A stretch of DNA of 64,000 bases from Ephemerocybe angulata (taxonomy: Eukaryota; Basidiomycota; Agaricomycetes; Agaricales; Psathyrellaceae), in contig JAACJK010000110.1 of NCBI GenBank assembly GCA_013368325.1, positions 372,001-436,000 of the forward strand, written 5' to 3'. Made by a program: the position numbers and the translations under genes. Of the stretch, positions 38,251 through 49,222 are shown in pieces (position 1 is the first letter of the stretch; every line of letters starts with the position of its first letter). The notes below the pieces were generated by a model. It made no database searches. It saw only the letters and a program-made list of their open reading frames with translations, and had not been told where the DNA came from.

Positions 38251-39622
38251 ATGGCGTCCCACAAGCTCTCTTCAGATGACCTGCACAACATTCTGGCCTT
38301 CACAGTCGCATTGGCGCGACAAGCAGGAACGTTGATCCTTGAAGGCTCTGAAGTCATCCAATCCCACTCTGAGGAATCGAACGTCGGGGAGAAGAAGAAT
38401 TCTGTGGATTTAGTGACGGAGTACGACGTACGCGTTGAGAAGCTTGTGCAAGACAGACTGAAGCAGCAGTACCCGACTTTCAAATTGTGAGTGTGTCATG
38501 ATGGTCCACGGATCGCGCTCAAATGTAAATCGATTTCCCCACACTGGACGCTATCTCTGATACAAATAGCATCGGCGAAGAAAGCTACTCTGCAGGGAAA
38601 CGCGATCCTTTAACAAACGAGCCGACCTTCTGCGTCGATCCTATCGGTGAGCACGGATTTACTGTAACTGGAATGAAAGAATGGAGACGGAGTTCTTGTT
38701 TCACAGACGGCACAACCAACTTCGTCCATGGGTTCCCCTTCGCGTGTATCTCGCTTGGGCTCATCTACGAGAGGCGACCCGTTCTCGGCGTCATCTATAA
38801 CCCTTTCCTAGGCCACCTGGTGAAGACCTCCCATATCTGATTGGGCGCTAATCTAATCTAAGACCCTGCATTAGTATACCGGCATCAAAGGCCACGGTTC
38901 ATTTCTCACTCGCGCCGGCAGCGACGAGCCCCGGCGGCTCCCTCTGTCTAAGAACCCCAAGCCGCTTCCATCTCTCAACCAAGCCGTCATCGGTATGCAG
39001 AGCCCAACGACTTGGTTCCGAGGATTGTGCTCAATGGTATAACACGATCTTTGCGTTCGTCTAGGTGTTGAGTGGGGCTCGGATCGTTGTGAGACGACGA
39101 TGAACGCCAAATCGACGTCGTTCGCACGTCTGGCTGGGGACCCGGAGAAGGGTGTGGTCGGCGGGAAGATGGCGCACTCGTTGCGCTCTATGGGGAGTGC
39201 CGCCTTGAACTACTCGATGGTCGCGCAGGGTGGAATGGACATGTACTGGTGCGCACACATGCTATGAAGAGTGAGGAAACGGTGTTCAGTGCTTACTTTG
39301 GAACAGGGAAATTGGCTGTTGGCCCTGGGATGTATGCGCAGGCATTGTCATTGCCGAGGAGGCTGGTGGATTGGTCACCGGCTCCCATGAAGTGTTCGAG
39401 GCGACCAAGAATACTGATCAGTTCGGTGTTGTCACTGAAGAGATCCTGACGGGTAGGAAATATCTCGTTATTCGTGGAGTGGGCGGCACGAAGGTGAGAG
39501 GCACATCACCGTGCGGGAACTGCTGAGCTCATGATATTCCTCAGGATGAGAATGGAAGAGAGGCTCAGAAGCGGCTGATCGAAGAGTTTTACCAGACCGT
39601 AATTGATGTCGCTCCTAACTAA
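38251..39622 (+). CDS. inositol-1-monophosphatase
   Basis: Mg2+-dependent, Li+-sensitive-type phosphatase releasing myo-inositol from inositol monophosphates; cytosolic. Exons 38251-38486, 38570-38646, 38707-38819, 38875-38992, 39065-39248, 39307-39493 and 39545-39622 give 330 residues. Metal-binding motifs are complete: GEES (81-84), DPIDGTTNFVHG (D102, D105) and the C-terminal WDVCAG (D251). The central substrate region SMGSAALNYSMVAQGGMDMYWE is conserved in form. The length is a little above animal enzymes, with a short extra C-terminal tail. The start MASHKLSSDDLHNIL fits fungal family members. The stop is 209 nt before the next gene in the same direction. Confidence 0.95.
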
Positions 39623-39831
39623 AAGTGTAGAAATGAATTCTCGTCGGTGAATAACAAAGACCACGCTATCACAACCGCTACCTTGGCTGCCGTCGGGCCG
39701 CGTTCCAAATTGCAGGTGCTTGGACCTCTTTCACCAAGCTGCACCAAACGCCTGTTTGATTCACATCTGTGGAAGATAAATATGATCCCACCTGTAGGTC
39801 TTACCTCGGATCTGGCCCTCGCCCTCTCACT

Positions 39832-41670
39832 ATGCCCACTGAGCGTCTCAGCGAGTCTGAGCCCCGCACTGATATGGCACTGCTCTCGAGCCACATCTGG
39901 AGGATATCTCGCCGCGAGCGGCGTGTCATTGGCTTGCTTGTTATCATAGCGGTGCTTTACGCCGTACAGTCGATTGGCTTTCTGCAGAAGGCCCAACCAA
40001 CAATTGTGCAGGTCTCGCTGGTAAGCAAGGAGGGTATTAAGCCTGAGGGAGAGGCGGAAAGGCCGGTGGCGGAAGTAGCTAGGCAGGTCGAGGCAGATCA
40101 TTGGACGCTCCCAAGGAACAGCCTTAATTATCCATACCCGACGACAACTGCAAGAGGTACATCCGCTTCTGTATTGCTGCTTTGTTCTATGTGCTAACAT
40201 TTGGCATGTAGAGAATCTCAAGAATGGCACATACTATGTGACTGGGTTTGCCTTGGCTGGATTCAGTACGCCCCCTTTTTTTATGTGCGGCCTAAAGCTG
40301 ACATTCAATCTTCAGCAAACCAATTCATTGCCTATGAAAGTAGCTTCCTCGATCCTCAATAAAGGCTGACTTCTAATGTCAGCATACTACAGATGCACCT
40401 TATCTACCTGGGCATCCAGAGTGAGCGTATACCCGTTATCCCTCCTGTCACGCCCTCTTCACACGTCTGTGAGTGATAAAACATGTAAGACATCGGTTTT
40501 CGCAGCTGACTTTCCACTTTCTATCTCCATAGCCAACAAAGCTGGAGCACTACGTTTCAGCAGGGTGTTTAACATCAGCGCAACTAGCAAGATTCTCCGC
40601 AGACCAGTCCTCGAGTGGGCGCACGTCAAAGAATATCAGGAGAACGCCTCTGTCTCCATCATACCTCAGGGTACAGACCCCTCAGTCGAACAGCTCGGCT
40701 GCTGGTCCGTCCGCCAGAGGAACTTCCCCACCCCAATCTGGGTCCCCATCGCCGAGAACGTTCTCAAAGTCGATCTGTCCTTCACACGCGTGCCGCCCAT
40801 CGCCTTCTTCGACGAGGCGAACCAAGGGGACGTGCACACCAAGTTCTCAGCGCTTGCGTCGTTGATTATGCCAAAGTACCCGCATCCTGCGTCGAAGGGA
40901 CTTCCACTTATGGCGAAGTCGAGGTTGGGGTCGAGTCTGCCGCCTGGAGAGCATATGGCGTGTTTTGACTTTTTGTATTATGTCAGTAGTGGGTTGAGGA
41001 GGCATGAGTTTGAGAATCGGTGGAGTCCTGCGTGGAATAGTGTGGGGACGCATATCCGGTTTACGGATGAGCTTGTGATGCTGGCGAGGGGGTATATTCA
41101 GAGGGCGATGGGCTTGGAGGGGGAGATTATCCCGCCGGTGAGTAGATAGTGTCCTCCAAGGCTTACCAAAGGCTTCTTCTGATTGCGTGGTTCCAGATAA
41201 TAACTCTGCACATTCGCCGAGGAGATTTTAGGAACCACTGCAAGAAGGGAATGGTGCCTCCGTGCTACGTACCTTTGCAAAAGTATCACGACGCCATCGA
41301 GAGCGTTCGAACCGAACTACTGGCGACTCAGAACATAAACGCTACCCGCGTTCTTGTGGCTTCCGGTAAGTCCCTCCATGCATGCATGAAATAGTGGTGC
41401 CGTTCTCACCTATCCACCTCAGATGAACGCGATCCCGAGTTTTGGAAGGAAGTATCGGGCTACGGGTGGCACTATCTCAACCACACTGCGGAACAGACCT
41501 TGAAGCGGTATGGGGAGTGGTACCCAGTTTTGATAGACGCAGCAGCGCTTAGTATCGGCTCAGGGTTTATTGGGACAAAGTCTTCCACTTTCAGTGTTCT
41601 GACTGCTAGGAGGGTGGAGGACTGGAATGGGGGTTTGACAGAATTGGTCGATTATTTTGCGAAGGATTAG
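39832..41670 (+). CDS. fucosyltransferase-like type II membrane glycosyltransferase, copy 1
   Basis: Predicted Golgi glycosyltransferase resembling the GDP-fucose-using HxRRGD group (O-fucosyltransferase-like); donor and acceptor are inferred only from the motif. Exons 39832-40156, 40212-40265, 40316-40335, 40393-40468, 40533-41137, 41197-41365 and 41423-41670 give 498 residues. A short cytosolic N-terminus and one TM helix (about residues 26-46, VIGLLVIIAVLYAV) indicate type II topology. The N-terminal lobe has TGFALAGFTNQFIAYMHLIYLG, like the GGxNNQ loop, and the C-terminal lobe has TLHIRRGDF (H365-F371) and a GEWYPVLID..ALSIGSGFIGT block. Oddity: the intron 40336-40392 must begin with GA rather than GT to keep the frame; the paralog has GTGAGT at that place. 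It is a duplicate of the gene at 44403-46140. Confidence 0.82.
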
Positions 41671-41851
41671 GGCATATATAGTCTGTAGAACACGTAGATA
41701 CCCACCAGGTCCAGATATATAGGGGCTCTTTTGTCAGACGCGTGCTCGACGCGTTCGAATATTAGCGCGCACTGTGACGACATGTGATGTGACCGAACGC
41801 GTCGCGAGCTGATCTTGCACGGGGAACAGCTTGACGCGAACCTCCACCACT
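41671..41851 (+). promoter_or_regulatory. ASK1 promoter with three MCB-type ACGCGT sites
   Basis: ACGCGT occurs at 41738-41743, 41749-41754 and 41797-41802, which is 50-114 nt before the ASK1 ATG at 41852. In yeasts this hexamer is the MluI cell-cycle box bound by MBF, which drives G1/S genes. Three copies in 65 bp is far denser than elsewhere in the window. Control of ASK1 by an MBF-like factor is inference. Confidence 0.55.
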
Positions 41852-43962
41852 ATGGCCGATGCTCGCAAGCCCATTGCCCCAAACCCGACAAGATGGAAGC
41901 CAAGCAACGACCCAAGCTCTATAAACGTCCCTGGTCTGGACAGGGATGCCTCTGTCACTGATCAAATTGAGCAGATTGAACAGTTGATCACGATCAAGCT
42001 ACAGGTCGGATTCCAACGGGTTACAACCACGAAGAAGAGCAGAGCTAACTATTGAATCGAGTATAGAACATTGACGAGAACTTTGCGAAGATTCACAATG
42101 TGCTTGCGAGTCAGATCCTGCCTGCGGTGAAGAGGTATTCGATCGGGACTGAGCCTGTGAGAGAGGCTGCCAAGGTGCGTGTACTTGAATATGAGGAAGG
42201 AGAGTATTTAACAAATCCACGACAGTTTTGGACATCTTTCTATGAACGTGCTGCTCAAATTCGGATACCGACATACGACGAACACTCTACGGTGAACGAG
42301 ATACCCTCTGATACGGAGGAAGTGTCGAATGAAGAAGAGCAAGAGCAGACAGTCCAAATCGACAACACTCAAGATGGTCCCCACGACTTTGAACCCAGCA
42401 TGGCTCAGACAGAAAGCTCGTTTATGCCCGGTCAAGATGCCTTCTCATCTACCCCAGCGACTACCAGAGGCGCGACGACTATGGACAGCTTTGCAAGCCA
42501 TGGCTCCAACGAACCTTCCTGGGCGAACTCGATGGAATCACCACTACTTCGCCTCAAGAGCGAGATCCAGAACTTCTCTACGGATGATGACAGCATTATC
42601 ACGGCGACAGGCTCGGGATCTTCCTCTATCCTTCAGCAAACGCCTGCACCGGATCGTCAGGATTCGACTATCCTTCCTCCTTCAACAACGAAATCTACAG
42701 GGAAATCGAAAGGAAAAGAACCCGAACTCCTTCGCAATGTCCTCAGGCACAACTTATACAACCAATCTTCTGACGAGTTCACGATGAAGGGCGTGTCCCC
42801 ATTGAAACCCAAAGCAAAGCCCAAGACACCCGTACCGAAGGAATACAATCCATACCTCTCCCCAGGCACAGATTCAAGCAACTGGACTGGAGTCGTCGAT
42901 CTCCGCGACCCATCTGTTCTCAGTCCCAAGAAGTACAACCACTCTTCGAAGGCCTCTTCGTCTCGCGTTCCCAAGACCCCAACCCACGATTCCGACGACG
43001 ACGACTCTTTCGACGGCTTACCCCAGGGCATGTCACCGCCAGTACTCATGTCTCCTGCCCGACCCCCGCGTACTTTAGCCGAACTTGGGCTGCAAAAGCT
43101 TGGGCAGAGTCCCTCTAAACAGGCGGCAGCACGGATCGTCAAGGATATTGTACGCGATGTGCAGGCCAACAGCGGGTACAAGCCATCAAGGAGCTACTAT
43201 GGCATCACAGACAGTCATGTCGAATCCAGCATGAGCACTGTGCAAACGCCTCCTTCGCTGTCCAAGTATCATAGAGGGGAGACGAGCGAGAGTTTGGCTG
43301 AGGACGCGTCGCTCGACAGCATGATTCGACGAGTTGGCCTGGACATGCCGTCGCGCGCTGGGCTGAACTCGACGCCTGGGCTTCGACTTCGGGGGGCGAG
43401 GCAACAGCAAGCGCCGGCGCGTACGTACTCGGATAGCAGCGCAGAGGACTCGTTTCCAGCGATCAGCGCTTTTACGCCTAACTATATGGGAGACTACCAA
43501 GGGAACGACAACCTCTCGTCGGACTCGGACTCGCTGGACATGGATGATGAGGTCAATAACACGGCGCACCCATCCGCTGCGTTCCTAATGGCCTCTCAGG
43601 GACGCCCAGGAGCGGACGACTCCTTTGGGTCTTCAAATCACTCAAGCGACTCGCTCGATGAGGATGTCGGTGGGCTGGCGCCTATTCACCCATTCGGGGG
43701 CACTGTGGAGGACGATGGCTTCGACGACGAAGACGACTCATACGATACCCAGCAGAGCGAACTGCAGGAGGAGACGGTGTTTGGCGTGCCGCCGGCGCAG
43801 CGGCTCCGGCAGGAGGCGTTGAGGCAGCAGGAGGGCTTGCGCATGCATGGGGGCGACCTCTTGGATGATACGATTGGCGTGCAGATCGTGGCGGGCGACC
43901 TTGGAGTGGATGAGAGCCCGACGCCTGCGGCGTGGAATGGCGGAAGCGATTTGAGAGGTTGA
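41852..43962 (+). CDS. ASK1: DASH/DAM1 complex subunit Ask1
   Basis: Subunit of the DASH ring that couples kinetochores to spindle microtubules. Exons 41852-42004, 42067-42174 and 42226-43962 give 665 residues. The Ask1 domain is at residues about 28-105: QIEQIEQLITIKLQ, NIDENFAKIHNVLASQILPAVKRY, REAAK|FWTSFYERAAQIRI. The rest is a long disordered tail rich in Ser, Asp and Pro with many SP/TP sites, as in other Ask1 proteins, where the tail is a Cdk target. The 51-nt intron 42175-42225 has no in-frame stop and could be retained without frameshift; splicing restores the family motif exactly. The gene is inserted between two glycosyltransferase paralogs. The upstream region carries three ACGCGT boxes. 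Confidence 0.93.
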
Positions 43963-44402
43963 ATGGATCGTTCGAGAAATTTTGTACTTGCTGACATTGT
44001 CAGATAATATCATTCCGCTGGGCCAGGGTATGCGCCTACTTGATAGTAACTTTATGGTCTTTGGTCAGAGTTAGTTTCACCCGTTCTTTTCTTTTCTTAC
44101 TAACCCGTTCTTTTCTTTTCTTACTATCTCTCCCTGGCCCAAGTCTTTAAATTTGAATTCCAAGCACTGGTGCTCCCGGCCTTCCAAGGGCTCGGTCAAT
44201 GGCCCCGGAACAGGCTTAGTTGATGACCGGAGCCTTGAATGTTATTGCCAATCTTGATTGTTCCTGAATCCTCATTAGGATCGAGGGCTGAGCGCTGAGC
44301 GCTCCCCATGGTGGGCCAAGAATTTGTTATGGGCGGCTTCCTTCCTTCTCCCCTCCATCCACTGCACACACATCCCCTTCGACATACCGCTCTGTCGGCG
44401 GC
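43963..44402. other. intergenic spacer with 24-nt tandem duplication
   Basis: 440 nt between ASK1 and glycosyltransferase copy 2. It contains a perfect 24-nt tandem duplication at 44079-44126. No gene is seen. Confidence 0.6.
44079..44126 (+). repeat. 24-nt perfect tandem duplication
   Basis: A unit beginning ACCCGTTC, with two TTTTC steps and ending TTACTA, occurs at 44079-44102 and again at 44103-44126 without mismatch. Confidence 0.92.
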
Positions 44403-46140
44403 ATGGGCGGTTCCATCATCCAGTCTCTCACTCCTCACCGACGGTCCCTCTTTGGCTTCCTTGTGGTCATAGTTGTTCTCAATGGGTTCTGGTTTTTCGG
44501 ATTCTTGAACAAGTCGGTGGAGCCTGAGGCCTTGCAAGTGCTCCCGGTCGACAGAACTGGTGTTTCTGTGCAGGATCCTTGGAAGCTGAGTCCGGCGGAC
44601 AATCTCAACTTTCCGTTTCCAACCTTGACCGCCAGAGGTATGCTTCTGCTTTAGTATATCGCGTTCATGATGCTCAAGGCCCTTTTCTCTAGAAAATCTG
44701 AGAAATGACACATTCTACGTTACTGGCTTCGCTTTGGCAGGCTTCAGTGCGCCGAATCTCTCGCCTTCTGCTCTACTATCAAGCTAATGGCATTTCAGCG
44801 AACCAGTTCATCGCCTTTGTGAGTTTCCACTTCCACGATATCCTGTAGGAAACCCCTCAACCCTAGGCACAGATGCATTTGATATACCTTGGCCTCCAAA
44901 GCGAGCGTATCCCGGTCATCCCCCCCTTCACTCCATCCCATATGTGTGAGCAGCCCCCCATTCCATGCAACATTTGGCAGAGAACTAACCAACAAGCGCC
45001 GAAGCCGACAACGCTGGCGCCCTCCGCTTCGGCACCGTCATGAACATGACTTCGCTCAGCAAGGTCCTGCGCCGACCTATACTTGAATGGTCAGACGTCA
45101 AGGACTACCCAGCCAACGGCTCAGTTATCCTCACCCACAAACCCACGGATCCCGCGGTAGAGCACATTGGCTGCTGGTCGCTTCGCCAGAGGAGCCTCAA
45201 GATCCCGGTTTGGGTGCCTATGTCGGAAAACATTCTTAAAATCGACTTATCCTTCACCCGCGTCCCTGGATTCGCCTTCTTCGAGGAGAAAGAGGAGAGT
45301 GAACTGCAGCTCAAGTTCCCGGCGCTTGCATCTTTGATTGTCCCCAAGCACCCCCATCCGGCGGCGAAGAACCAGCCGCTTATGGTTCCGTCGAAAATGG
45401 GCTCGAAGCTCAAGCCCGACGAACATATGGCGTGCTTCGACTTTATGTACTATATCTCTACGGGCGTGAAGAAGTATGAGTTTGAAAATCGATGGAGCCT
45501 GGCATGGAACTCTGTGGGAAAGCACATCAAGTTCACGGATGAGATGCTTGCGTTGGCGAAGGAGTACCTCACGAGGTCTTTGTACGGGGACCAGGCAGCT
45601 GGACAGACGGATATTCCGCCGGTGAGTGAAAGTTGGTATCCTTGGCGGTGGGGTCAACTGAACTGACATTCATAGATTATAACCGTACACATTCGGCGAG
45701 GGGACTTCAAAACGCATTGTGCAAATGGACAGAAAGCTCCCTGTTATCCACCATTGTCCAAGTACCGCCAAGTCATCGAGAAGGTTCAAGCTGAAGTACT
45801 CAAAACTCTGAATATCAATGCCACCCGTGTCATAGTCGCTTCCGGTAAGCACCCACGCTCTAACTACCATGCCTTGGAGGTGATTGCGAGCCTTCCTCTA
45901 GACGAGAGTGACCCGAAGTTCTGGGAGGAGGTAACCAGCTTCGGATGGAATTACCTCGACCATACTGTGGAACGGACGATGGAGCGATATGGGGAATGGT
46001 ATCCCGTGCTGATAGATAAAGTCGCCCTCAGTATGGGAATCGGGTTTGTTGGGACAGAAGGCTCGACATTCAGCATCCTGAACGCGAGGAGAGTGGAGGA
46101 CTGGAATGGAGGAGCCACTGATATGGTCAGCTTTCGGTAG
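44403..46140 (+). CDS. fucosyltransferase-like type II membrane glycosyltransferase, copy 2
   Basis: Paralog of the gene at 39832-41670, with the same seven-exon structure: 44403-44637, 44693-44746, 44799-44818, 44873-44943, 44997-45621, 45676-45844, 45902-46140, coding 470 residues. The N-terminal signal anchor (SLFGFLVVIVVLNGFWFFGFL) starts nearer the N-terminus than in copy 1. Conserved blocks: TGFALAGFTNQFIAFMHLIYLG, KVLRRPILEWSDVKDY, ENILKIDLSFTRVP, HMACFDFMYYIS, VHIRRGDF (H340) and GEWYPVLIDKVALS. Unlike copy 1, the intron after FIAF has a normal GTGAGT donor. The last intron (45845-45901, 57 nt) is open in frame. Likely a Golgi enzyme; the exact sugar and acceptor are unknown. The two copies are separated only by ASK1. 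Confidence 0.85.
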
Positions 46141-46710
46141 CAGGACCCAGGTTCGGTTTTGGTTAATATTTAAGTCCGCTTTCACCATCCTTTTGTCTGC
46201 GGCTTTCCATGAGTCCACAGGGCGGTTAATCCACTGCCGCATCAGCGCTGCATCAGCCCTTGACTGTTGGTGACCTCTGGTGGCGCTGCAGCCTTGTCGT
46301 TTCTTCTATCGTGCGTCCCGTCGACCGCATCCAAGCTGTACTCATTGTATTTCACGATGGAACTTGTGGTACATTTCCCTTCCAAACGTCAAAATATGAC
46401 AGTAGGCTCAAGGGTCGTATACAGTAGCTCACAACGTGGTTGAGAGTGCCTTTCCGTCTACGATCGCGAAAGGTACGAATTGATGCTGTGGTTGGCAGAT
46501 GCCTTTCCGCACAAAACACGCCTCGGGTGATAGCTTGAATGAAAAGGTGTGAAAGGATTTCTAGAAAACCAGGAATGGCTGTGGTCGTCCTGGCTCCTAC
46601 TTATCCTCGAGGTAATTGCCATTCAGCTCAGGCGTCGTGCCATTGAGCAACCACCTCAGTGAGCCCTCTTCCCTATTCTGCTGCCCCTTCAGCTGATTTA
46701 TTACTTAGAG
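46141..46710. other. intergenic spacer
   Basis: 570 nt between the glycosyltransferase and the first eight-cysteine gene. Nothing recognisable was seen; it presumably serves as terminator and promoter. Confidence 0.5.
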
Positions 46711-47376
46711 ATGTCGAGTGCACGGGCTTTGGTTTTACTGCTCGCCATCCTCATCACGACTGTCGCCGCCAGCTTCACCCAGACAACCTGTTGGGCAAGC
46801 AACTGCATCCAACAGAACACGAAAGGGACCTGGTGTTACATCCCAGCAGCTGGCGCAACCCGGGCTACGACATGTACAGGCCCCTCAGCAGATTACGCCG
46901 GTGTCCTCGAGAAGCATCTCGAACAAGGCCTTTCAGTCGCGTACTATAACGGTGCCGGAGACTCGTTCGTAGGAGGCGCGGGCTATTCCATTCCCGATAC
47001 ACCAGGCGTTATCCGCCTGTGCATGTCGGGCCAGTCGGGGGATGGGAACTTCCAGACGACGTGTGTTAACGTCGCCGCTGACAACACGATCCCCACTACA
47101 GGCGGGTGTACGGTGATTCGGGCCCAACGCAATGTCACGGACGGGTGTTATGACCCAAACTTTACAGGCTTGAGCACGTTGACACCTACCCCTTCCTCCA
47201 CATCGCCATCCAATGTAACCGCGACGAAGACCACGGTTTCTACGACGTCTGTTACCGTCACCACCGCCACTATAACTCAGGCTCAGAATGGTGCTCTTCC
47301 CTTCTCCCAGTTCCCAGGTCTTCTTGTCCTTGGGACTACCTTCCTTGCATTACTTTACGGACATCTTCTTCTTTGA
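46711..47376 (+). CDS. secreted eight-cysteine protein, GPI-type tail (cluster member 1)
   Basis: I do not recognise a named domain. It is an intronless frame of 221 residues with a signal peptide (about residues 1-20, ALVLLLAILITTVAA). A domain of about 130 residues follows with eight cysteines: CW, C, WC, C, RLC, TC, C and DGCY. The core block reads SVAYYNGAGDSFVGG..YSIPDTPGVIRLC. A Ser/Thr-rich linker and a hydrophobic C-terminus (FPGLLVLGTTFLALLYGHLLL) with no charged tail suggest GPI anchoring. The four members of this family lie in tandem between 46.7 and 51.0 kb. The cysteine spacing does not match CFEM. Likely a cell-wall or surface protein; binding partner unknown. Confidence 0.82.
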   Translation: MSSARALVLLLAILITTVAASFTQTTCWASNCIQQNTKGTWCYIPAAGATRATTCTGPSADYAGVLEKHLEQGLSVAYYNGAGDSFVGGAGYSIPDTPGVIRLCMSGQSGDGNFQTTCVNVAADNTIPTTGGCTVIRAQRNVTDGCYDPNFTGLSTLTPTPSSTSPSNVTATKTTVSTTSVTVTTATITQAQNGALPFSQFPGLLVLGTTFLALLYGHLLL

Positions 47377-47623
47377 GAACTACATACGATCAAAGACATT
47401 CCTAGTGCACCTTTTTCTTATCATTGAACTTTTACGCTTCACTCACACCATCACGCTTGGCCCCCCATCATGTACTCGCCGAGTGGAAGTCCTGTGCTTG
47501 TAAATTCCATACAGTCGCGTACTCGCCATTCATCTTCAGTAACTCGGCGTGGCTTCCGGCTTCCAATATCTGGCCATCGTGAACATATCTAGGTTATTGA
47601 ATCGGTTTAGCCCATAAGAATAG

Positions 47624-47938
47624 CTAGGAAGCAGCGTACAAAATGAGATCGGCGTTGGAAATGTCGCCTTTCCTGTGTCCATATGCTTCAACGCAAACTC
47701 AGATAACCAGTTCCTGCCATCAAATTACTGTGCAATTCAGGCTCTCCCTCCTGACCTCAACGACGAGTGTTGGGTATCTCCTGAGCGTGCAGCCGCCACT
47801 TCGTCGCATGATTTTGGTCCCAGTGGAGGTGATTGTGTCAAGAACTGCAACGGGGCAGTGAAAAGAGGTTTACCGGGCGAGTGGGTCTTGGCCGTCATGT
47901 TCTATGCTGCAGCATTTCTACCCTACGGCTTGCTATAA
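47624..47938 (+). pseudogene. truncated eight-cysteine gene relic
   Basis: The open frame lacks a signal peptide, a start codon in a sensible place and the first five cysteines. It retains the C-terminal half: CFNANSDNQFLPSNYC, PPDLNDECW, GGDCVKNC and a hydrophobic tail. It is closest to cluster member 2 (shared GGDC..NC near the end). The reading frame is still open to the TAA at 47938, so the 5' truncation looks like the main lesion. It could be expressed only if spliced to an upstream exon, which I do not see. Confidence 0.7.
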
Positions 47939-48265
47939 TAGCCAACGGACTTAAGCACCTCATGTGTTCCTTTGGCTTGCGAGCACCATACCTAAATGTT
48001 TACCCTACCTTTTGTGTGGAAACAAGGCTCCAGGAGCAAAACGTGGAATCATATTGCCCAACGTTCATGTGATCGGGATTTTCCGTAAACCAATCACATT
48101 AGGCGCTTAAATTGCCGCCGATGTCACAACGAAGGGGATTCTGTGCGGGGGACGTCCCATTCGACACGGTGGCAGGATGCGTGCACGCACAGCTCGAAAC
48201 GGAATCAGTCAGTGACTCAGTGGTCTTCACTGAACCCTACTGCGTCCTTGCAGGAGTCCACTGCC
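47939..48265. other. intergenic spacer in the eight-cysteine cluster
   Basis: 327 nt with no recognisable gene. It contains the promoter of cluster member 2. Confidence 0.5.
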
Positions 48266-48967
48266 ATGCCCCCATATCCTTGGATGACCTTGCTATCCAA
48301 CCCAGCGGCCACCTTCCTCGCCCTCTTTGCTATTATCTCAAGCGCTTATGCACGCTACAATCTCAAAACCTGTTGGGGAGATCCACGCACCAACCAGTTC
48401 TGCATCGATCGCATTGCCAACGGGACGTGGTGCTTCATACCAGAGATCGCGGCAATTACTGCTACAAAGACGATCATCGACGAATGCGACGAAGTGGCAG
48501 AACATGGCTCCTCCGATTTTACAATCGTCATGCGTGCCCACCTCAAGGGGAACAACTCGGTCGCGTACTACTCAGGAGTGGGCAACACGTTTCTTGGGGG
48601 CCCCGACTGGCCAGTGCCCGCAAATCCGGGAATCGTTCGTGTCTGCATCTCGGGGGTGGGCACAGTGGATGGATACGCGCTAAGTGCCTGCACAAACGCG
48701 GCGGCGGATAACGACTGGCCCCTCACCGCCCCCTACTGCGTTGTACAGCACATTCCCCCGGGCCTTACAGATGGGTGTTGGACTACTCCAGCATACGAAG
48801 TCGCCGCATCTAGCGAGTCCCTTGCTAGCACACCCACTCTGACTGCCAGCGGTGGGGATTGCACCAGGAATTGCCATACAAGCGATGCCACTGGGATGGC
48901 TCCGATCTGGATATTATGGACTCTCAGCCTCGTGATTTGCACCGTACCTATAGTACTTAGCTTATAG
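48266..48967 (+). CDS. secreted eight-cysteine protein, GPI-type tail (cluster member 2)
   Basis: Intronless, 233 residues from the ATG at 48266; an upstream in-frame extension to 48143 would bury the signal peptide, so I reject it. The signal peptide ends near SSAYA (NPAATFLALFAIISSAYA). The mature domain has CW, FC, WC, EC, RVC, AC, YC and DGCW, with the shared core NNSVAYYSGVGN.FLGGPDWPVP. Two extra cysteines (GGDCTRNC) near the C-terminus are shared only with the relic at 47624-47938. It ends in a hydrophobic helix without a basic tail, suggesting a GPI anchor. Function unknown. No clear N-glycosylation pattern is conserved across members except NGTWC, seen here and in member 3. Confidence 0.82.
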   Translation: MPPYPWMTLLSNPAATFLALFAIISSAYARYNLKTCWGDPRTNQFCIDRIANGTWCFIPEIAAITATKTIIDECDEVAEHGSSDFTIVMRAHLKGNNSVAYYSGVGNTFLGGPDWPVPANPGIVRVCISGVGTVDGYALSACTNAAADNDWPLTAPYCVVQHIPPGLTDGCWTTPAYEVAASSESLASTPTLTASGGDCTRNCHTSDATGMAPIWILWTLSLVICTVPIVLSL

Positions 48968-49222
48968 TACGCTAGTAACCAGAAGAGGGACACTTACGCA
49001 TTGGACAGTTAAAATTTTGACCCCAAGTTGCCGGTATCCTTGTTTTAGATGACGTCCCATCGAACCGTAGACTCCTCTCGTACCTTGACACGTATACACT
49101 CCTTCTTCTGAGGTCTCTTGACCGGTTTTTAGCGAAATCCTGCCCCCTGCGTAAACTGTATGTGACGCTTCTGAATCAGACCAAACCTCATGTTTCCAGC
49201 TCACGATCAACCGTATACAAGG

